Source: Sphingobium xenophagum NBRC 107872
GTDB taxonomy: Bacteria; Pseudomonadota; Alphaproteobacteria; Sphingomonadales; Sphingomonadaceae
Direction: 5' to 3'
Assembly: GCF_000367345.1 (NCBI RefSeq)
Contig: NZ_BARE01000011.1
Coordinates: 124,001-188,000, forward strand
Length of the DNA: 64,000 nt
The notes beneath the pieces are model-generated. The model worked only from the letters and a program-made list of their open reading frames with translations, did not search any database and was not told the DNA's origin. Below are positions 16,694 to 24,999 of this stretch, piece by piece (the first letter of the stretch is position 1; every line of letters begins with the position of its first letter). A program made the translations under genes and the position numbers.

Positions 16694-17749
16694 ATGACGC
16701 ATGACTTAAAAACCGGCGGCGATCGCGGCTATCTGCGTATCGCGACCGAGGAGGCTTTCGCGACACGAGAGCAGATCGACGCCTATCTGCGCATGGTGCG
16801 CGATGGCAGTGCGGACCGGGGCATGACCTCGCTCTGGGGCTTTTACGGGCAGTCGCCTTCGCCCCGCGCTACCGAGATTATCGACCGCCTGCTGGATTTG
16901 GGCGATCGGCGGCTGGCCGATATGGACGCGACCGGCATCGACGTCGCCATCCTGTCGCTCACATCGCCCGGCGTGCAACCGTTGCTGGACATGAGCGAGG
17001 CCAAGGCGATGGTCAGCCGCGCTAATGATCATCTGGCTGACCGCTGTGCCGCGCACCCGACACGCTTTGTCGGCATGACATCCATCGCGCCGCAAGACCC
17101 GGATTGGTCGGCTGCCGAGATCCGGCGCGGTGCCCGCGACCTTGGCTTCAAGGGCGTTATGGTCAACAGCCATACGCAGGGTGAATATCTGGACGATCCC
17201 AAATTCGATCCGATCTTCCGCGCACTCACGGAAACCGGCCAGCCGCTCTATATCCACCCTTCCACCCCGCCCGACGCGATGATCGGGCCGATGCTGGATG
17301 CCGGGCTGGACGGCGCGATCTTCGGCTTTGGGGTGGAAACGGGTATGCACCTGCTGCGCCTTATCACCATCGGCATTTTCGACCGCTATCCTGATCTTCA
17401 GATCATCGTCGGTCATATGGGGGAGGCGCTACCCTATTGGCTGTATCGGCTGGATTATATGCATCAGGCGGGTGTGCGTTCGCAACGGTACGAACGGATG
17501 ATGCCGCTCAAGAAGACCATCCACGATTATATGCGCAGTAATTTAAGCGTCACGACCAGTGGCATGGCGTGGGAACCCGCCATACAGTTCGCCCAAAAGG
17601 TGCTGGGGGAAGATCGGGTCCTGTACGCGATGGACTATCCCTACCAATATGTGCCCGATGAGGTACGCGTCCATGATCTGCTGGACATATCCGACACGGC
17701 CAAGCGCAAGCTGATGCAGACGAACGCCCAGCGTCTGTTCGGCCTGTGA
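16694..17749 (+). CDS. ligW: 5-Carboxyvanillate decarboxylase LigW (amidohydrolase superfamily)
   Basis: A 351-residue member of the ACMSD-type amidohydrolases. The residues known as Mn ligands in LigW proteins are at the same numbers here: Glu19 (IATEEAF), His188 (YIHPS), His241 (VGHMGEALPYWLYRLDYMHQ) and Asp314 (YAMDYPYQY). The stretches SLWGFY, TSPGVQPL, DGAIFGFGVETGMHLLRLI and VRSQRYERM also match what I know of sphingomonad LigW. The enzyme removes CO2 from 5-carboxyvanillate without oxygen, giving vanillate. In SYK-6-type strains this serves biphenyl (5,5'-dehydrodivanillate) breakdown, but no ligX, ligY or ligZ gene is near; here it sits with a stilbene-cleaving dioxygenase. It overlaps the next MFS gene by 4 bases (GTGA). 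Confidence 0.85.
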   Translation: MTHDLKTGGDRGYLRIATEEAFATREQIDAYLRMVRDGSADRGMTSLWGFYGQSPSPRATEIIDRLLDLGDRRLADMDATGIDVAILSLTSPGVQPLLDMSEAKAMVSRANDHLADRCAAHPTRFVGMTSIAPQDPDWSAAEIRRGARDLGFKGVMVNSHTQGEYLDDPKFDPIFRALTETGQPLYIHPSTPPDAMIGPMLDAGLDGAIFGFGVETGMHLLRLITIGIFDRYPDLQIIVGHMGEALPYWLYRLDYMHQAGVRSQRYERMMPLKKTIHDYMRSNLSVTTSGMAWEPAIQFAQKVLGEDRVLYAMDYPYQYVPDEVRVHDLLDISDTAKRKLMQTNAQRLFGL

Positions 17750-19350
17750 GTTCGGGCGTCCCGCCTCGCAGCACGGCCTATTATGCGCTGGCACTGGTGG
17801 CCGCGACCAACATGGTCAGCCTGCTCGACCGCAACATCCTTGCTATACTGGCCCCCTCCATCAAGGCGGATCTGAGCATTGGCGACGCGGAGATGGGACT
17901 GCTCTACGGCACAGTGTTCGCGCTCTTCTATGCGCTCTTCTCCTTGCCTTTGGGTCGACTGGCCGATGGCTGGATCCGTACGCGGCTACTGGCGACAAGC
18001 ATCAGTTTCTGGTCAATCGCGACCGCCGGGGCGGCTTTCGCAGGGGGCTTCTTCACCCTGATGCTGTCCCGCCTGTGCGTCGGCATCGGCGAAGCGGCCG
18101 CCCAACCGGCTGGCACGAGCCTGGCCTATGATTATTTTCCCCGGCAGCGCCGCGGTCTGGTCATGGCGGTCATCGCCGCTGCCATAGCCCTGGGCCTTGG
18201 CGGGTCGCTGATCATCGGCGGCGTTGCCGCGCAATGGTGGGACGCGCGCTATGTCGGCGGCGGCGCCCCGCTGGGGCTGGCGGGCTGGCAATTTGCCTTC
18301 GCCATCGCCGCCGCGCCCGGCTTCATCATCGCCATTCTGATGGCCAGACTGAAGGAACCACGGCGCGGTGCCATCGACGGTATCGCGAGCCCACCCGATC
18401 CCCACCCCTTCCTCGCCAGCTGGGCGGTGTTGGCGGCTGTAACGCCTGGCGTTCATTGGCTCAGCCTCCGACGCGCGCGCGCCAGTTGTCGGGAATGGGC
18501 GCTCAATATCGGGCTGCTCGCCATGATCATCCTCGCTTCGCTTGGCGCCATGCACGCTGCGGAATTGGTATCGCCCCGTCCGCCCTTGCTGCTCGGCGGT
18601 TTTTCGATCAGCCCGCATGTCGTGCAATGGAGCGTTATTGGCTTTGGCGCCTTCGTCATTGCCAATCTGCTACAAAATCTCAAACGGCGCGATCCCGTTG
18701 CTTTCACCGTTATTACTGGAAAGCCCTCGCTGCTGCTCTGCATCGCCGCGGGCGCGCTGCAATGTGTGATCAACTATGGCGTGATGGGCTTTACCCCATC
18801 TTTCCTGATGAAGACCTATGACCTTTCGCCTGCAATGACGGGCATGCAATTTGGCCTGCTTTCGGCAGGTTTAGGGGTCGTCGGCCCGCTAATCGCCGGC
18901 CCCCTGTCCGATCGCATCGGCGCACATCGTCTTTCACGCCGCGTTTGGGTCGCATTATTTGCCATGGGCGTGTCGCCGTTCGTTGCGCTCTGGGTCTATC
19001 GCGCGCCCGATGCAGGCGATTTCTACCTGCGCTTCACCCTCTACAGCCTCATCCTGACGATGTGGATGCCGCCAATCTATGCGTTGATGTTCGAGCAAGT
19101 ATTGCCCCGCATGCGGGGGCTGACTGTCAGCCTTTATGTCGTGGTCTCGACCATCTTTGGCCTGGGGACTGGCCCCTATGTCGTGGGCATGATCAGCGAC
19201 GCGCGGGGCGGCGATCTGGGTGGAGCGATCCTGGCGATCAACTGGGTCGCACCGCTGATCGTCATCCTGCTGCTGATCATCTTGTTCCGGGTCGAGCGCG
19301 ACCATGCCAGCCTGCTCCCCCGCGCCCGTGCGGCGGGGGAGCCGGTATAG
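17746..19350 (+). CDS. MFS transporter, Spinster-like
   Basis: A 534-residue carrier with about 12 membrane segments. Signature elements include VSLLDRNILAILAPSIKADL in helix 1 (the DR of Spinster-like proteins), GRLADGWIR in loop 2-3 and GIGEAAAQPAG in helix 5. A longer than usual central loop plus extra helix (about residues 210-270) separates the two halves. The GTG start overlaps the ligW stop, so the gene is the last of the SnoaL-ALDH-ligW-MFS operon. It ends 3 bases before the convergent lignostilbene dioxygenase gene. Likely an uptake or export carrier for an aromatic acid; a second carrier of this type lies at 13040. Confidence 0.88.
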   Translation: MSSGVPPRSTAYYALALVAATNMVSLLDRNILAILAPSIKADLSIGDAEMGLLYGTVFALFYALFSLPLGRLADGWIRTRLLATSISFWSIATAGAAFAGGFFTLMLSRLCVGIGEAAAQPAGTSLAYDYFPRQRRGLVMAVIAAAIALGLGGSLIIGGVAAQWWDARYVGGGAPLGLAGWQFAFAIAAAPGFIIAILMARLKEPRRGAIDGIASPPDPHPFLASWAVLAAVTPGVHWLSLRRARASCREWALNIGLLAMIILASLGAMHAAELVSPRPPLLLGGFSISPHVVQWSVIGFGAFVIANLLQNLKRRDPVAFTVITGKPSLLLCIAAGALQCVINYGVMGFTPSFLMKTYDLSPAMTGMQFGLLSAGLGVVGPLIAGPLSDRIGAHRLSRRVWVALFAMGVSPFVALWVYRAPDAGDFYLRFTLYSLILTMWMPPIYALMFEQVLPRMRGLTVSLYVVVSTIFGLGTGPYVVGMISDARGGDLGGAILAINWVAPLIVILLLIILFRVERDHASLLPRARAAGEPV

Positions 19351-19353
19351 TCC

Positions 19354-20823
19354 CTAAGCCGCCAGTCCGATCTGATCGGCATTTGCCCAGTTGCCGTGCA
19401 GTCCAAATCGCAGGCGGATGGGTACGCGGATCTGCGCGATCGGTCCCTTGGCGATGTCGGTCGCATCGAACAGCAACAGGTCGGAGCGATGTTCGGCCAG
19501 GCGATTGCACACCATGACGATCCAGCCGTCCCCCTCCGGCGCGTCGGCCGCTCGCGGGATGAAGCATGGCTCCTGGAGCGACGACACGGGTCCGCACCAC
19601 CATTTTTGTTCCTTGCCCGTCATATGATCGACCATGCCCAGCGTGTTCATGATCATGCCCCCGGCGCTGCCGCCTTTCAATTCGACCGGCTGGGTGGGAT
19701 CAATCACCAGCATCCAGCCATAGCGATAGGGCAGCCCGGTGAAGCGGTCGTCAATACGCGGAAATTCACCGATCATGCCCGTCAGTCGCTGCGTTCCGGC
19801 AAAGGCATCACCATTGGACGCCATGTCCACGGTCCAGCGAGTCAGGAAACTTGCGGCCTCCTGCGGATTGAACGGCGCACCGTGAATGTCAGGGAAGAAG
19901 GGAAACATATTGTTCTTCGCCTCGGGCGTGTCGAAATGGATTTTCGTCCCCTCCTGAAATGCGTTCATGACATGGCTGGCGAAGCAGTTGTCGCGCCTGA
20001 ACCAGCGTATGTCGGCGGCGGTTGCATCGGCCCGGCGAGGTAATACGCCAAGATAGACCGGCAGGGTCGTATCAAACCCGAAATGGGGCAGGCCCTGTTC
20101 CAGCCTTTCCCAACTGGACGTGCTGGGAACGACATGGAACAGGGCATAATCTGGCGTAATCGCGAAGTCATGCATCATCGCATAATAGGGAAGTTCGAAC
20201 CAAAGCTCCTGCTTCAGCGTCCCGTCCGGCGAAACGACATAATAGGTCATATCGCGAGTCAGCACCCCCTTAGCTGCATAGCCAAACGCGATCATGTCGC
20301 CGGTTGCCGGGTCAATCTTGGGGTGGGCGGTAAAGGTCTGGCCGGTCATCGCGCCGCCAAAGCGGGTATAGCCGTCCGTCTCCAGCGTTGCCGGGTTCAT
20401 CGCCAGTGCGGGGCTGTCCTCCTTCAGCGCATAGAGTTTGCCGCCATGGATGAAGGCGGTGGTGTTGGCGGTGCCGCGTATTTTTCCGCTGACGGACTCA
20501 TCATCGGTCAGCGGGTTGCGATAGGCGCCGAACAACGCCCTCCCCGTTTCATGTTCCAGTCGCCATTTGTCGGTTTTGGCCCAGCGCTGGCGGAAATCGA
20601 CCCGCCCGTCCTTGAACCGGAACATGGTGATCATGCCATCGCCGTTGAAGGCAATATCATCGCCCAGCCGAGGCGGAAATTGCGGATCGGGTTGGACCCG
20701 ATAAAAGGCTCCGTCCAGTTCGGGCGGCACCGTGCCGATCATGTCCAGGTCCGCAATGTCTGCCTCGATCCGCGATGGCGTATTGAAGCCTGTGAAGGAA
20801 GGCGTTTCGGGGAAATGCGCCAC
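19354..20823 (-). CDS. Lignostilbene-alpha,beta-dioxygenase (carotenoid cleavage dioxygenase family)
   Basis: A 489-residue non-heme iron dioxygenase. Four His iron ligands are present (His167, His218, His284, His476), and the residues known to matter for 4-hydroxystilbene cleavage in bacterial LSDs are at matching positions: Phe59, Tyr101 (LFGAYRNPL) and Lys134 (YALKEDSP). The N-terminus MAHFPETPSFTGF also matches LSD/NOV1-type enzymes. It splits the central double bond of hydroxystilbenes into two aldehydes using O2. The start is a GTG with GGAGGATCA upstream. The gene is divergent from the MarR regulator with an operator between, and convergent with the ligW operon. Its exact stilbene is unknown; a dehydrodiconiferyl alcohol-derived stilbene is attractive because LigW is present. 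Confidence 0.9.
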   Translation of the reverse strand: MAHFPETPSFTGFNTPSRIEADIADLDMIGTVPPELDGAFYRVQPDPQFPPRLGDDIAFNGDGMITMFRFKDGRVDFRQRWAKTDKWRLEHETGRALFGAYRNPLTDDESVSGKIRGTANTTAFIHGGKLYALKEDSPALAMNPATLETDGYTRFGGAMTGQTFTAHPKIDPATGDMIAFGYAAKGVLTRDMTYYVVSPDGTLKQELWFELPYYAMMHDFAITPDYALFHVVPSTSSWERLEQGLPHFGFDTTLPVYLGVLPRRADATAADIRWFRRDNCFASHVMNAFQEGTKIHFDTPEAKNNMFPFFPDIHGAPFNPQEAASFLTRWTVDMASNGDAFAGTQRLTGMIGEFPRIDDRFTGLPYRYGWMLVIDPTQPVELKGGSAGGMIMNTLGMVDHMTGKEQKWWCGPVSSLQEPCFIPRAADAPEGDGWIVMVCNRLAEHRSDLLLFDATDIAKGPIAQIRVPIRLRFGLHGNWANADQIGLAA

Positions 20824-20856
20824 AACTGATCCTCCGCTTATGATTCTTCACCTTAT

Positions 20857-20873
20857 TGTATGTGACACACACA
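20857..20873. promoter_or_regulatory. Putative MarR operator, site C
   Basis: The minus strand reads TGTGTGTGTCACATACA, matching the palindrome TGTAWGT-N3-ACWTACA of sites A and B; the ten bases TCACATACAA are identical to site B. It lies 34 bases upstream of the dioxygenase start (20823, leftward) and 54 bases upstream of the marR start (20927, rightward), where it could repress both genes. Confidence 0.55.
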
Positions 20874-20926
20874 TATATTCAAGTTCCAGGATTGACGTAA
20901 AAGCCTTTAGTCTGCACACTGTTACT

Positions 20927-21394
20927 ATGAATACCATGAATAAGGACCTTGATCCGCTCGCGCTGTTCCCTGACCCCCGCCTCAGCGGCATCGACGGTCT
21001 GGTTGGATTCCATATCCGGTTGGCGAGCGCGGCGGTCTATCAGCATTTTACCGAAACATTCAGCGATCTGGGGCTGACCCAGAAGCAGGTCGCGGTGCTC
21101 TGGCTGATCCAGGATCAGCCCGCCATAGCGCAGGCAGATATTGGTCGGCGGCTGAAAATGGACCGGGCCAGCGTGATGGCGATCGTCAACCGGATGCAGG
21201 ATCGCGGCTTCCTAAAACGCGGAGAATCCAAGCAGGATCGCCGTCGCCAGACACTCAGCCTCACGGATGCTGGGCGCGAGTCGCTGGCGGCGGCCCGCAA
21301 TTGCATTGCCGAACATGAAAACTGGCTAAAAGCCCGGTTCAGTCCAGCGGAAACCGCGATGCTCGTGGAATTGCTTCGCCGCGTCTATGTCTGA
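20927..21394 (+). CDS. MarR-family transcriptional regulator
   Basis: A 155-residue winged-helix repressor. The core reads LGLTQKQVAVLWLIQDQ, then the helix-turn-helix AQADIGRRLKMDRASVMAIV, and the wing RGESKQDRRRQTLSLTDAG with the usual D-x-R-x-R pattern. Helices at both ends form the dimer interface. The start is ATG 20927 or ATG 20936; neither has a strong ribosome-binding site. It is divergent from the lignostilbene dioxygenase. Because one palindrome recurs at three promoters of this module, it is the best candidate for the module's repressor, released by an aromatic ligand; this is inferred. Confidence 0.88.
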   Translation: MNTMNKDLDPLALFPDPRLSGIDGLVGFHIRLASAAVYQHFTETFSDLGLTQKQVAVLWLIQDQPAIAQADIGRRLKMDRASVMAIVNRMQDRGFLKRGESKQDRRRQTLSLTDAGRESLAAARNCIAEHENWLKARFSPAETAMLVELLRRVYV

Positions 21395-21500
21395 CGGCTC
21401 AAAACCAGAGGCAAGGTTTATCAAAGAGTTGCCCACGGGCCTAACTCCAGCCTGTTACTGCTAATAACACCAACATAGATACCAGTATTATTTGCGATCT

Positions 21501-21522
21501 CCCAATATTGTCAAATATTGGG
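21501..21522. repeat. Perfect inverted repeat CCCAATATT-GTCA-AATATTGGG
   Basis: Nine-base arms with a four-base loop lie in the 270-bp gap between marR and the TonB receptor gene. There is no T-run on the plus side, and stability is modest because of the AT-rich arms. It may be an operator for the receptor gene or a weak terminator after marR. The rest of the gap (21395-21500 and 21523-21664) holds the receptor promoter; I see no gene in it. Confidence 0.5.
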
Positions 21523-21664
21523 TCAATAGTTGTTGCGGGGCCAAAGAGGCTCTTGCAACGTCGAAATTTGTATGCCTTACTAACAATCGACGCACAGCAG
21601 CGTCACAGGCGGGTCACGTCCGGGCAGGACGGATCTCAAGCCAGTTTTGGAGAGGGGGTTCCCC

Positions 21665-24169
21665 ATGCAGTACGTGCTTCGTACCACGATGACGCATGCC
21701 TTGTTGGCATCGACATCAATCCTTGCCATCACGACGCCGGCATCCGCGCAGTCTTCGGCTCCTCCGCCATCGGCGCCGCAGGCCGCTGAACAGGATGCAC
21801 TGTCGTCCGCCATGGTTGCCGACATTGTCGTTACCGCCCAGTTCCGCGAACAGCGGCTTCAGGATACGCCGATTTCCATCACTGCCGTCAGCGCGGCGGA
21901 ATTGGAGGCGAAGAGCCAGGTTAATCTGGCCCAGGTCGCGGATGCGTCGCCGAACGTTTCGCTCAAGCCCCAAGGCGCGTCTTTTGGTCCGTCCATTTCC
22001 GCATCGATCCGCGGTGTGGGGCAGAATGACTTTAACCCTGCCTATGAACCAGGCGTCGGCATCTACATTGATGATGTCTATTATCCTCAACTGACGGGCG
22101 CAGTGTTCGAGCTACTTGATCTCGATCGGGTTGAGATATTGCGCGGGCCGCAGGGTACCCTTGCCGGGCGCAATGCCGAAGGTGGCGCAATCAAGCTCTA
22201 CTCAAAACGCCCGTCGGGAGACGGTGGAGGCTTTGTCGAGGTCAATTACGGTATCCGTAACCGCATCGGCATCCGCGCAGCGGCGGACTTTGGTATTACC
22301 AGCACCCTGTCGGCGCGCATTTCCGGTGTGGCGCGGCAGCAGGAGGGGTTTGTCGATCGTATCGACTATGGTTGCGCCAATCCGGGCAGCGGTATCGCAT
22401 CGACCCAACCTGCGGGCGACTGCGTTATCAGCAAGCTGGGCGGCGTTGGCTATCAGGCGATCCGTGGCATCCTGTTCTGGGAACCGAGCGACAGGTTCGA
22501 TGTGACGATCATCGGTGACTATACTCGCGACGAACATACGATTGCTGGCGAAGTGCTGCTGGAAACCAGCACGGTCAATTCGCCCAACACCAATCCGGCG
22601 CCAGGCATTCCCTATGACAATCGGTTCATATGCGGTCGCTATTGCAACTATATCGGCACTGGTCAGCCCGCAGGCGTCTGGACGCCGCCGATCCCGGTCG
22701 ATCCTTTCGGTGCGGCTGGCACGCCGCTGGCCGCAACGCAAGGGACAGACCGCAGCCTCTACCAAGGGTGGGGTGTGTCGGGCCAGATCAATTACAAGCT
22801 GAGTGACGCTTTCGCGCTGACGTCCATCACTGGCTATCGGGCGTTTGATACGCAATTCGATTCCGATGATGACATCTCCCCTGCCAATATCGGCTTTGGC
22901 CGCAATTATCTGGAAAACTGGAGTTTCAGTCAGGAAGTCCGGCTGAACGCCGAATTGGGCGATACGTTGAACGGGACTGTGGGCGGCTATTATTTCAAGC
23001 AGAAGTCGACCTATGATTCCCTTCAGGACATTCGCTATGTCCCGGTCTATCCGCTCCAGTTCCGCCAGCCCGATCCGACCAAGGCCGACGCCAAGGCCGT
23101 GTTTGCACATTTGTCGTGGAAACCGATGGAGCGTATGACGATCAGTGGCGGTGTAAGATATACGAGCGAGTCAAAGGATCAGACCTATTTCCGCCTGAAC
23201 TATGACGGCACCGTCAATGCCTTTCTCGACCCGGTCGGCGCTGTATATGGGCTGAGTTACTCAGGCGCGGACACACTGGATTATAATCGCAACGGCAATG
23301 TCACTGAAATCGTGACGGCATTGTCCGGATTGACCGCCCACTATAGCGCAAAGCGTTGGGACTATCGGATCGCGGCCGATTATCGCTTATCGGATCATGT
23401 CATGGTTTATGGGTCGGTTTCCACCGGCTTCAAGGGTGGTGGGAGCAACCCGCGTCCGTTCAATACCGACCAGGTTATTGCCTTCCAGCCAGAAAAGCTC
23501 ATCGCTTATGAAATCGGCTTCAAGAGCGATATGTTCAATCGTCGTCTGCGCTTCAATGCCGCCGCGTTCATCAACGACTATACGGACATTCAAATCCCGG
23601 TACTGACCTGCCCTGGCGCTCCTTGCGCTGCCCGCCTCAATGCCGGCGACGCGCAGGTCAAGGGGTTCGAGGCGGAGCTGACAGCCTATCCGGTCGATGG
23701 CCTCGCGATCGACGCATCGATCAGCTATCTCGACTTTAAATATAAGGCGGGCAGCCTTAGCCCGGCGGCGGCCTATCCGACCAATCCGGGCGGCGTTTCG
23801 GCTGACGATCCGCCAGTATCGCCACCCTGGAAGTTCAGCCTGGGCGCGCAATATAAGATCGACCTCGATAGCGCAGGCAGCCTGACACCCCGTTTCGACG
23901 TCACTTATGAGGACAAGAAATATGCCGGTTCCTCGGTAATCGGCACCACCCGCAACCTCAATTTCGTGCCAGCCTATACGCTCGCCAATGCGCGCTTGAC
24001 CTGGGCTAACGCCGACAATGACCTCGACATATCGCTCGAAGTCACCAACCTGTTCGATAAATATTATTTCCTGTCGGTGTTCGACCTGCGCGGCGCAGGC
24101 GCGGGCGTGCGCAAGGGGCGCCCTGGCAACCCACGCGAATGGGCGATTTCGGTCAAAAAGAAATTCTGA
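21665..24169 (+). CDS. TonB-dependent outer membrane receptor
   Basis: An 834-residue receptor. A signal peptide (TMTHALLASTSILAITTPAS, then AQS) is followed by a TonB box-like ADIVVTAQ, the plug domain with DRVEILRGPQGTLAGRNAEGG at residues about 150-175, and a 22-strand barrel ending in the aromatic terminus (AISVKKKF). The ATG at 21665 has GGAGAGGGGG upstream; the upstream TTG reading is less likely. It precedes two GST genes by 62 bases in the same direction and sits beside the lignostilbene module. Receptors of this pecten/ferri type in sphingomonads import lignin-derived dimers and siderophores; a dimeric aromatic is the likely cargo here, inferred from position. Confidence 0.93.
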   Translation: MQYVLRTTMTHALLASTSILAITTPASAQSSAPPPSAPQAAEQDALSSAMVADIVVTAQFREQRLQDTPISITAVSAAELEAKSQVNLAQVADASPNVSLKPQGASFGPSISASIRGVGQNDFNPAYEPGVGIYIDDVYYPQLTGAVFELLDLDRVEILRGPQGTLAGRNAEGGAIKLYSKRPSGDGGGFVEVNYGIRNRIGIRAAADFGITSTLSARISGVARQQEGFVDRIDYGCANPGSGIASTQPAGDCVISKLGGVGYQAIRGILFWEPSDRFDVTIIGDYTRDEHTIAGEVLLETSTVNSPNTNPAPGIPYDNRFICGRYCNYIGTGQPAGVWTPPIPVDPFGAAGTPLAATQGTDRSLYQGWGVSGQINYKLSDAFALTSITGYRAFDTQFDSDDDISPANIGFGRNYLENWSFSQEVRLNAELGDTLNGTVGGYYFKQKSTYDSLQDIRYVPVYPLQFRQPDPTKADAKAVFAHLSWKPMERMTISGGVRYTSESKDQTYFRLNYDGTVNAFLDPVGAVYGLSYSGADTLDYNRNGNVTEIVTALSGLTAHYSAKRWDYRIAADYRLSDHVMVYGSVSTGFKGGGSNPRPFNTDQVIAFQPEKLIAYEIGFKSDMFNRRLRFNAAAFINDYTDIQIPVLTCPGAPCAARLNAGDAQVKGFEAELTAYPVDGLAIDASISYLDFKYKAGSLSPAAAYPTNPGGVSADDPPVSPPWKFSLGAQYKIDLDSAGSLTPRFDVTYEDKKYAGSSVIGTTRNLNFVPAYTLANARLTWANADNDLDISLEVTNLFDKYYFLSVFDLRGAGAGVRKGRPGNPREWAISVKKKF

Positions 24170-24231
24170 TCCCCGCCTGACCGGGCGGTCTCGCGCCGCC
24201 CGGTCTTCTGGACCATGGAGACATTATCGGC

Positions 24232-24999
24232 ATGACCGACGTTACCCTCTACCATTGGGAACCCAACGCCAATTCGGGCAAGCCGATGCTGGCGCTGTTT
24301 GAGAAAGGCGTGGCGTTCGACAGCCATTATCTCGATCTGTTGAATTTCGACCAGCACAAGCCGGATTATCTGGCCGTCAACCCACTCGGCACCATTCCCG
24401 CGATGACCCATGGGCAGCATGTGCTGACCGAATCCACAGCGATCATGGAATATGTCGATGAGGCGTTCGATGGTCCCCGCCTGATGCCGGTCGACCCGGT
24501 CGATCAATGGCGCACGCGGTGGTGGATGAAATTTCTCGACCAATGGCTTGCCCCCAGCTTCTCGATGATCGGGTGGAGTGTGTTCGTTGGTCCTTCCGTG
24601 CGGCAGAAGGACCCCGCCGAACTGGAAGCGGCGATCGATCGCATTCCGATGCCGGAACGACGCATTGCCTGGCGCAAGGCGATCAACGGCGCCTTTTCGG
24701 CGGAAGAGATGGCCGAATCCCAGCGTCGCGTCGCTCTTGGCATCACCTATTTGGAACAGGCATTGGGCCAGCGCGATTGGCTGGCCTCCAACAGCTATGG
24801 CCTGGCCGACATTAACGGCTTCAATCTCGCTTACGCCATGCCGCTGTCGCAGCCGCAATTATGCAATGACGATTTGACCCCCAATATCATGCGTTGGCTG
24901 CGCGCCATCTACGCGCGCCCCGCGACGCGAGCATGCTGGGCGCTGGGGCGCACAGACCTCGCCCGCCGTATCTCCCTGCTTGAAAGCGAACCAGCATGA
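24232..24999 (+). CDS. Glutathione S-transferase, LigF/BaeA-like (beta-etherase candidate)
   Basis: A 255-residue GST. The thioredoxin-like half (residues 1-80) has LYHWEPNANSGKPMLALFEKG, which parallels the GPGANSLKP segment of LigF, and the glutathione gamma-glutamyl site TESTAIMEYVDEAF. The helical half contains the LigF-type WWMKFLDQWLAPSFSMIGW and PMPERRIAWRKAINGAF. In beta-etherases these enzymes attack the beta-carbon of an alpha-keto beta-aryl ether with glutathione. The gene overlaps a second GST gene by 4 bases, which suggests a heterodimer like the BaeA-BaeB pair of Novosphingobium. Stereopreference and substrate cannot be read from the sequence. Confidence 0.8.
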   Translation: MTDVTLYHWEPNANSGKPMLALFEKGVAFDSHYLDLLNFDQHKPDYLAVNPLGTIPAMTHGQHVLTESTAIMEYVDEAFDGPRLMPVDPVDQWRTRWWMKFLDQWLAPSFSMIGWSVFVGPSVRQKDPAELEAAIDRIPMPERRIAWRKAINGAFSAEEMAESQRRVALGITYLEQALGQRDWLASNSYGLADINGFNLAYAMPLSQPQLCNDDLTPNIMRWLRAIYARPATRACWALGRTDLARRISLLESEPA

